From assembly GCA_034509425.1 (NCBI GenBank), contig JAVTVJ010000513.1, positions 310,001 to 374,000 of the forward strand: 64,000 bases of DNA, written 5' to 3'. The DNA comes from Eopsaltria australis. Taxonomy: Eukaryota; Chordata; Aves; Passeriformes; Petroicidae. The position numbers were made by a program, and so were the translations under genes. A model generated the notes under the pieces. That model was not told the origin of the DNA. It did no database searches and saw only the letters and a program-made list of their open reading frames with translations. Below are positions 56,870 to 64,000 of the stretch, in pieces (the stretch's first letter is position 1; each line of letters starts with the position of its first letter).

Positions 56870-59189
56870 TGTCATGATCCACTAACAGAAGCGGGGTCGT
56901 GATGGTTCGTTACTTTGAATCTCAGAGTGCAAAAGAAAACAGGGACAAGTGTTTTTGCTTTAATCAAAATCAAAAGCACCTTTTTTGAGTGCCAACAACA
57001 CGGTTATGCGATAGAGAGAGAGATGTGGGGTTGAGAGAGAGAGGGAAAGAAAGAGGTTATTAGCTACCACGGCACGACGAAGTCCTCTTGGCCGGCTTCG
57101 ATGGATTCCGTCTCGTCCGTAGGGAGATCTCGTAGGGGTACTTTTTGAGAGTCTCTTTATAGTCTTTTCGAAAGTGAGGGGCAGGTAACCAAGAGATGAG
57201 GCAATCCCTCCAAAGGCGAGGGGCAAATGGCCAGGAGGTGGGGGAGTAGGGCCCATTGTTTTAGGGTGCAGGTGCAAGTGTACAAAACATATAGTCCTTG
57301 TGCAGTCCTTTCCGCCCCATTAGCCGAGCGGCACGGTTCCACGGGCATGTGTCAGCACACCTCTGCAGCACAGCTCTGCAGCACAGCTCTTGTCGTGGTT
57401 TTAGTTTGCCTATTCAGGTTTGTGGCTAAATGCCAGCACACTTACCTAAATTTACTTGATTGCTTGTTGTGAGATAAGGATTAGGAGTAGGCAAAGCAGG
57501 CTCAAACTTTATAAAGTACAAAGAAGTTTTATTAATATATCTAAGACAAAGGGAAAAAGAAAAAAACTCAAGAAAAAAAAACCAGAACAAACTCCCCAGA
57601 CCACCCCTCCTTCCCCACATCTCCATTTCATTCTCTCTGACAACATACAAAAGACAACACTTTGACCTCCAGTCAGTTTACCACCTCAGAAACAGCTCTT
57701 GTTCCAGTTCATTTAGGGAGAGAAGTTTCTTTTGCTTACACCATGGATCTTCTGTAAGAAAAATACAGTTTTTATGGGTCTTCTGCCTCACCATTAACCG
57801 CCGCTTGGAGTAAAGTCCAGCTTAATGGTGGATCTCTCCCACACTAGTAGCCTTCCCACAGCCACTATGGTGGGTTATGAACAGTCCACAGGGTACCTGT
57901 TTTAAGGATGCTTAGTTCAATTGCAGCAACAAAGAAAATCCCTTCTTCTGTGCTCAGCAACACAGGTTCTCTTGACAACTCAGGTTCTCTAGCATTCTCC
58001 CCGGGACCAGGGCTCTGGATCACAGCCTCTCCTCTCTCTTGGTTCTAGTTTCTCATCAGGCTGTACTTTTCTAACACTTACTTGTCTGTACTTAGGTATT
58101 TCAGTTCATTGGCTGCAATAAGAACTTCACATCCCCCTTTGGACTATATCTTCATATATTACAGAGAATTTATTAGCTCAGTCCCCAACCATGGTTCTCC
58201 AAAAGAGTTTTCAGCTTCACTCTTGAAGCAACTTCCCATGCACCCCCTTTTGAGTATCAGTTCTGCTTTCTTCACTGACTGTAAAGTCTCTGCGCTGCAC
58301 TATGTAGATGTCCTCACTCGTTCCTCTCTCTGCGAGGAAGGATGGGTGTCTGTGAGTTTAGTCCAGGCATGGAGAGAGTTAATCTCTGTCTCTCTCTCTC
58401 CGGCAGTGTAAAGATCACGTGCTCTTTGCCGGGCTGCTTGAACAGGTCCGAGCTGAATGCCAGACGCTCTCAGAGTCTCTGCTTGGCTCGGCCAAGCTGG
58501 CTCGGCCTGCTGGGGCCATCTAGGCCTGGGGTGACAGGGCAGGGCCTGGTCCGAGCTGGATGGAGTCCGGCCTGGTCCTTGCCTGGCCCGGAGCAGGGGC
58601 CTGGCTCTCCCTCTCGTGTAGCTGGCACACCGGCTGAGCTGTATCTGCTGAAGATTCCAGCCGTTCCTCCCCCATGCCTGCCCGGCTGCAGCGGCACGGC
58701 TGCCGTAAAACCTCCCTTCCCCCCCCCATCCCTCCTTCGGAAGGAGGTAGGGGGGGGCTGAGGCCTTACCAGTGAGAGAAGCAGGAGCTGCTCCTCTCTA
58801 CACAGCAGCAGCAGGTCCAAAGAGGAAGAGCGTCAGAAAGTCTCTGCTTATATATGGTTTTTTCCTTGAAGGCGGACCAACTTTTTAATTGGTTTATCTA
58901 CCTATCAATTCTTAAAACTACCTGATTATTGGCTCTCTCTCTCGCAGGAAGGAAGTTGTATTTCTTCCTGCATTCCTGCAGCCCAGATCACTTCCTAGAT
59001 TTTGACCCCTCTGGCCTAACCCAGGACAGCTCTGCAGCACACCTGGGCACCTGACAGGCACCCCACCAGGATCTGGCCAGACTTCATTGTGCAAAAGTCC
59101 CTTTCCCCTCTTAGGGTCTCTAGGTTTTCAGCCTCTGCTCCTGTAGATGGTCATGAGCCAGATGAGGGATTTGTGTCCAGACTCTTACA
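56870..59189 (-). mobile_element. Outer solo LTR, host of a nested LTR
   Basis: Plus-strand ends are TGTCATGATCC and CTCTTACA. Flanking 5-bp duplications GCTCC lie at 56865-56869 and 59190-59194, exactly within the 37-bp array. On the reverse strand a TATAAAG box is near 57160 and an ATTAAA near 56965. Without the nested LTR it is about 680 bp. Confidence 0.8.
57391..59028 (-). mobile_element. Nested solo LTR, about 1.64 kb
   Basis: Reverse-oriented member of the family at 46995-48622. Plus-strand ends TGTCGTGG and CCAGGACA. Perfect 5-bp duplications GCTCT flank it (57386-57390 and 59029-59033). The TATA box is near 58850 and inverted AATAAA near 57530. It is inserted inside the outer LTR, so it is the younger insertion. 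Confidence 0.92.
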
Positions 59190-59194
59190 GCTCC

Positions 59195-59735
59195 ACAGTG
59201 TCACAATGGCCCCTTGGCCCCATGTGGCCCCAGCATGTCACAGTGGCTTGCTTTTCCATGAGGCCACACAGTGTCACAATGGACCCTTGGTTCCATGAGG
59301 CCTTGCTGTGTCACAATGGACATCTCATTCCATGAGCTTTCATACTGTCAACAATGATCTCCTTTGGCTCTGCAGCATCTCCATGGATCCTTGGATCTGA
59401 CAATGGCCTTCTTGGCTCCACAAAGCCTTGCTGTGTCAGAATGGCCCCATGGTTCCATGAGATTCCACAGTGTCACCACAGATCCTTCGTTCCGTGAGGT
59501 TCTCTAGCATAAGATGGTCACCTTGACTCCATGAAGTTCCACAGTGTCACAATGGCCCCTAAGCTCCATGTAGCCCCAATGTGTAACAATGGCTCGTGGT
59601 TCCAGGAGGCAACAAAGTGTCAAAATGGCCCCTTGGTTCCATGAGGTTCCACAGTGTCACCATGGTGTCCCTGGTTCCATGAGATGCTGCTGCACCACAA
59701 TGGACCCTTTGTTCCATTGACGTGCTAAGACCTGA
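59195..59735 (+). repeat. 37-bp minisatellite array, upstream edge of cassette 5
   Basis: About 14 forward units, the continuation of the array at 55485-56864 beyond the LTR insertions. Confidence 0.88.
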
Positions 59736-59741
59736 GCAGCA

Positions 59742-60477
59742 GCCTCAGCAGAGATGACTTACAAGGTGAATCCTGGGCACTGTGTGAACACCATCAGTGT
59801 TATTTAGCTAAAAATAGATCACAAAGATGCTTATGATAGCTCGGTGTAACCTTGTGTAGTTATCTGCAAAAAATGTATCATGTTAAGAAACTTTCCCAAG
59901 TGACATGAATAGAGGTTTCTTTGTAGGGTATTTTAGGGGAAATCTTCCCAGTCGAGGTCTGGGCCCTGGCAAATCCCTGGGCCTGTCTGGTCGGGAAATG
60001 TGCCATCAGATGCAGGAGTTTCTGTGCTAAAAATATAATCAAGTCATTTTGACTTGTCAATATGCGCCTATAAAAGCAGGTCCCACATTTGGGGTGAATT
60101 TGGAGACCTCACCTACTGGTGGATGCACTGCGTAGGTTTTTCCCAATAGCCAGGAACAGTTCTCTCAAACCTTGCTGTGAAATGGGGCTCCCCAGAGACT
60201 GCGGACTCTGGATGATGGTAAAGTATTGAGGCAAATAGTGATCTATCTATCTATCTCAATCACTGATTTATCAATGATGTATCTATCACTATCCCATCTC
60301 TCGTATAGTAATGATTAGGTGCATTACCTTGCTTATTTTTTCTTGTTGCTAAAGCCAAGCACACAGTTTTATTGAATGTATAATTTTACTTTTGTATTGC
60401 CTTTGTATTAATAATAAAATAAGACCATTCTTTCCACTGGTGTCTCTGTTCTTTAAATCGCACCTGTCAATTGTCAG
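59742..60477 (+). mobile_element. LTR-like repeat, copy 2
   Basis: Same element as 29730-30495. TATAAAAG at 60070-60077 is intact; an AATAAA is near 60413. An (ATCT)n run at 60240-60259 is absent from copy 1. It sits between the 37-bp array and the OR14 upstream block. Confidence 0.55.
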
Positions 60478-60489
60478 AATAAGAGGGGA

Positions 60490-62160
60490 GAAATGTGGGG
60501 CAGCCAGGGCATGAGGACAGCCTGCAGGGACAGAGGCACAGGGCAGGGACACCGTAGCACAGCCTGGGCTGCAGAGGCCACAGGGATGGGCAGCAGCTGC
60601 AAGGCCCTGCCAGAGGCAACTCCTGCAGCACTTTGGCCATGGCTGCTGGCCCTGGGCGTGAGGCATGAGGAGGAGACAAGTGAGCCTTGCTGTGCTGGGG
60701 CCTCATTGCCTCCTTGGCCCTGCTCAGCAGCCTGGCAGGGGCCGCCCCATGGTGCTGCCCTTGCCATTGCACATGGCCACATGGCAGTGGCCCGGGAAGA
60801 GGCCTGAGCAATGAGGGAGGGACAGGATGTGCCTTGCCAGGGGCTGGGGCTCAGGCCTTGGCCCTTTGCATTGCTGAAACACATCCAGCTTTGCTCAGCA
60901 TCACAGACACCTTTGCCTTGTTTGTCCCCAGCTGTCATCACTGCCTCCAGTGTTCTGCTCTAACTGGAACCTGGGGACACTTTCTCAGTCGTGTCCCTCA
61001 GTGAGACTTATTAAAACGTCAAGAAACTTTGGAGTTTGACTGTGACTTTGAATTCTTGAGAGGTTTCTTCAACTCCCTCTCAGGGCCTGATGTTCAGGGA
61101 CTCAGCACCAAAGCCCCAGAGGGTCATTCCAGTCCTTGTGCTGTGTCTGTGCTGCTGAGCTGGGCCAGGCTCCTGGCACAGAGGCAGCTCCTGGCAACCA
61201 AGAAGAGCTTCAAAAAGCCATTTCTCCTGAGGAGCAGCTCCTCTCCCAGCCCAGCAGGGCTGAGGGCACTGCCTGCAGGCACCTGAGAGGAGTGAAGCAG
61301 ACAGAGGCTGACAGCAGCTGGAAGGACAATTCTGAGCTTATTGATGGAGAAATCTTCACCACTTGTGACACAGTCAGTCTCTGGCTGCAGGGATCTTGTA
61401 AAGCTGCCCCAGGACACGACTGCTGTGAGTGTAAGGATGGCTGTGCTGCCGTTTGTGGTTTGGGGGAGGATGTGGTGCAGAGCGGGGCTGCCCTGGGCAC
61501 CGTCAGAGGGACAGGGCAGGACGGCTCCTGCTGCCAGGGACGGCTGCAGGGACAGCTGAAGGTGGGGGTGCAGCCAGGGCTGCCCAGGGCTGTCCTGCAC
61601 AGCAGCTCCTGCAGCCCTCAGGGCTCTTGGCCAGCCCAGGCCATCTGCCACCTGCCAGGGGCAGCTCTCCGCCTGCCTGGCAGCTCCCCATGCACTGTGG
61701 GCAGAAGTTGGAGGGGGAAGGAGCCACCCCCATCAGGGCAGATTCCTCCTGCTGTGGAGATGCTGCTGCATGGCCAGGGCTGCTCTCAGCTTGCTCAGAA
61801 AGGAAAGGGAAAGGGGCTGTCACGTTTGTCTGTGGCACTGACACTCCTGCACTGTCACCCTGGCCATCAGCACATCTGCCTCACATCTCCCTCACAAAGT
61901 GCCTGCTCAGCCTCCTCTGCCTACAGACAGCAGCAGCATCACCTTGGCTTGCAGCATCTGTGTTTGTCTGAGCTGCCCTTAAGGCCCTGCTGGCAGGGAG
62001 ATGCCCCTGGGCAGTGCCCTGTGCTGGGAGGGCTCTGCAGGGCAGAGCTGAGCCCCCAGGGCTGGGCTGGGCTCTGGCAGCACTGGCAGGGACAAGCCTT
62101 GGCTACAGAGAAAGAGCTCCCAATAGGCACAATTGCAGGCAGCAGAGAGCCTGAGGAACC
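60490..62160 (+). repeat. OR14 upstream block, copy 3
   Basis: Direct copy of 546-1830 and, over its full length, the inverted equivalent of 15840-17590. The block begins abruptly within a unit (CAGCCAGGGCATGAGG) after the LTR-like repeat. The 380-codon frame within it is not conserved between copies and is not called a gene. Confidence 0.85.
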
Positions 62161-62581
62161 CTTGATATCCCTCCCTGTCCACCTGCACAGGGAAAGAGAG
62201 AAGGGTTTAGAGAAATCAACATTGAAATTGGACCCTTCAAGAAGTCGACTTTATTTTTCAATTACATTTCAAGTCTGATCACCCTGAAAAAGAGGGAGGT
62301 GTAATGAGCAAAGGACACCTGTGTGGGGACCAGCAGACCTGACTGCACTGGGGCACAGGGAGCCCTGTTTTCCCTCATAGATCCCCAGTGTTCAGGCTGA
62401 GAGCAATGCTGAAGACGAGGCAGTAACTCAGCAGCAAAAACCTGAACTTATAAAAGTTCCCCCACAGTAGAAAAGAAGTATTGAAGGGATTCCTAATAAA
62501 TAGCATAAGGGAGACTCAATGAAGTTGGTACCAGCTTGTCAATCTCTTCTTTAAGCAGTCTATGATGTCCAGAGACAGCAA

Positions 62582-63499
62582 ATGTCCAACAGCAGCTCCA
62601 TCAGCCACTTCCTCCTGCTGCCATTGGCAGACACGCGGCAGCTGCAGCTCCTGCACTTCTGCCTCTTCCTGGCCATCTCCCTGGCTGCCCTCCTGGGCAA
62701 CGGCCTCATCATCAGCGCCGTAGCCTGCGGCCACCACCTGCACACCCCCATGTTCTTCTTCCTGCTCAACCTGGCCCTCAGCGACCTGGGCTCCATCTGC
62801 ACCACTGTCCCCAAAGCCATGCACAATTCCCTCTGGGACACCAGCACCATCTCCTACTCAGGATGTGCTGCTCAGCTATTTCTGTTTGTCTTTTTCATTT
62901 CAGCAGAATATTCTCTCCTGACCATCATGTGCTATGACCGCTACGTGTCCATCTGCAAACCCCTGCACTACGGGACCCTCCTGGGCAGCAGAGCTTGTGC
63001 CCACATGGCAGCAGCTGCCTGGGCCAGTGCCTTTCTCAATGCTCTGCTGCACACAGCCAATACATTTTCCCTGCCCCTGTGCCAGGGCAATGCCCTGGGC
63101 CAGTTCTTCTGTGAGGTTCCCCAGATCCTCAAGCTCTCCTGCTCTAAAACCTACCTCAGGGAACTTGGACTTCTTGCTGTTAGTGCCTGTTTGGTGTTTG
63201 TCTGTTTTGTGTTCATTGTTTTCTCCTACGTACAGATCTTCAGGGCTGTGCTGAGGATCCCCTCTGAGCAGGGACGGCACAAAGCCTTTTCCACGTGCCT
63301 CCCTCACCTGGCCGTGGTCTCCCTCTTTGTCAGCACAGCTATTTTTGCCAACCTGAATCCCCCTTCCATTGTCTCTCTGTCTGTGGATCTGTCGCTGTCA
63401 GTTCTGTACTCAGTGGTGCCTCCAGCCCTGAATCCCCTCATCTACAGCCTGAGGAACCAGGACCTCAAGGCTGCAATGTGGAAACTCATAACTCCATGA
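62582..63499 (+). CDS. Olfactory receptor, OR14-like (class II, gamma-c), intact
   Basis: 305-residue odorant receptor. Start at 62582 as in the paralogues, 23 bases after an acceptor (TTTAAGCAG, AG at 62557-62558). Residues 1-98 equal those of the first OR14 gene. Differences cluster at about 99-114 (TM3), 188-203 (ECL2/TM5) and 250-274 (TM6-ECL3; it reads FANLNPP where the others have AYLKP). R120 of DRY, KAFSTC and PALNPLIYSLRN are intact. The C-terminus is five residues shorter than in the two other intact copies, ending soon after helix 8. The upstream block is closest to that of the disabled inverted copy. Confidence 0.93.
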   Translation: MSNSSSISHFLLLPLADTRQLQLLHFCLFLAISLAALLGNGLIISAVACGHHLHTPMFFFLLNLALSDLGSICTTVPKAMHNSLWDTSTISYSGCAAQLFLFVFFISAEYSLLTIMCYDRYVSICKPLHYGTLLGSRACAHMAAAAWASAFLNALLHTANTFSLPLCQGNALGQFFCEVPQILKLSCSKTYLRELGLLAVSACLVFVCFVFIVFSYVQIFRAVLRIPSEQGRHKAFSTCLPHLAVVSLFVSTAIFANLNPPSIVSLSVDLSLSVLYSVVPPALNPLIYSLRNQDLKAAMWKLITP

Positions 63500-63774
63500 T
63501 TTTCAGAAACATTGGAATTTGTATAAGTTTCTTCAAATCACCAGCAATATAAGTAGTCTTTAACAGTTTTTAGATTTGTTTATGAGGTTTTTTTGCTGGG
63601 TTTTTGTCTTTCTTCTAACTGTTTGAATATTTTCTCAAAAAAGTTATCATAATTTGTAGAATTTCTCATTTTTTTCTATCCAGCTTCCAAGTTACCACCA
63701 GGACCATACTCTCTGTATCTTTAAACAAAATAAAATACTTTGAAAGTAATTTTTTGTCTTTGACCCACTTTTTG
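63500..63774. other. 3-prime flank of the last OR14 gene
   Basis: AT-rich. An AATAAA at 63729-63734 is the first clear polyadenylation signal, about 230 bases after the stop. The signal close to the stop seen in the other two intact genes is missing. Confidence 0.45.
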
Positions 63775-64000
63775 CTCCCCTCTCTGGAGCTGCAGCAGCA
63801 ATGTCTGTGTGCAGAGCTGGGGGCAGATCAGGGCTGGCACAGCAGCTTTGCCCAGGAGCAGCAGCACTTGGTGTTGCCAGTGCTGCTCCCGTGCCACTGG
63901 CCCTCGTGCTGCCCTCCTGGCCCTGCTGTTGCTGTAGGGCCTGAGTGCTCTGGGGGCTCGCTCACAGCCCTGGTGGTGGCAGTGCCGGGGCTGCAGCAGG
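63775..64000 (+). repeat. OR14 downstream block, copy 3, cut by window end
   Basis: Matches 4790-5015 and 26465-26690 (CTGCAGCAGCAATGTCTGTGTGCAG onward, given in part). It shows that the last OR14 gene has the same downstream organisation. Confidence 0.85.

Noticed and set aside
61136..62278. 380-codon frame upstream of the last OR14 gene
   Set aside because: The duplicated copies at 1268-1858 and 15820-16680 do not keep the same frame or length, so there is no sign of coding constraint.
1..64000. CRISPR arrays or prokaryotic mobile elements
   Set aside because: The tandem repeats are degenerate with no unique spacers, and all surrounding content is vertebrate.

Overview
The window reads as passerine-like bird genomic DNA. 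Olfactory receptors of the avian-expanded OR14-like (class II, gamma-c) type sit among CR1 LINE fragments, endogenous-retrovirus LTRs and long minisatellite fields. There is no bacterial gene organisation. Most open frames come from repeats or from CAG/CTG-rich intergenic DNA. I support four OR14-like loci: three intact (3592-4524 +, 25254-26186 +, 62582-63499 +) and one apparently disabled (14473-15399 -). A fifth receptor of a different, OR6-like type lies at 37924-38868 (+). No tRNA, rRNA or other cellular protein gene was recognised.

Layout. (1) 1-7445: OR14 cassette 1, made of a 37-bp minisatellite edge, a conserved upstream block, the receptor, a downstream block ending in a truncated CR1, then a second 37-bp array. 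(2) 7446-13515: CR1 and LTR debris, a TGACATCA-bearing minisatellite, and GC-rich sequence without genes. (3) 14473-19795: cassette 2, inverted, ending outward in a long 37-bp array. (4) 19796-22960: a 188-bp satellite in head-to-head arrangement, interrupted by a solo LTR. (5) 22985-29595: cassette 3. (6) 29600-37850: LTR-like repeat, 37-bp array and a decayed retroviral gag-pro-pol fragment. (7) 37924-38868: the OR6-like gene. (8) 38870-48675: CR1, duplicated flank fragments, a retroviral env remnant, orphan OR14 upstream blocks, and a long LTR with its primer-binding site. (9) 48990-50345: a G-rich minisatellite followed by a CpG-rich region holding eight ZNF143/THAP11-like sites. (10) 50690-59735: a second large 37-bp/188-bp repeat field with an LTR nested inside another LTR. 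(11) 59742-64000: cassette 5.

The main result is architectural. Each OR14 gene lies in a duplicated cassette with a 37-bp array on at least one side, and on both sides where the cassette is complete. The receptor coding regions are near-identical except in short windows around TM3, ECL2/TM5 and TM6-TM7. This fits cassette amplification by recombination between arrays plus gene conversion that spares ligand-pocket segments. Repeat boundaries are read by eye and should be taken as accurate to tens of bases unless a target-site duplication is given.
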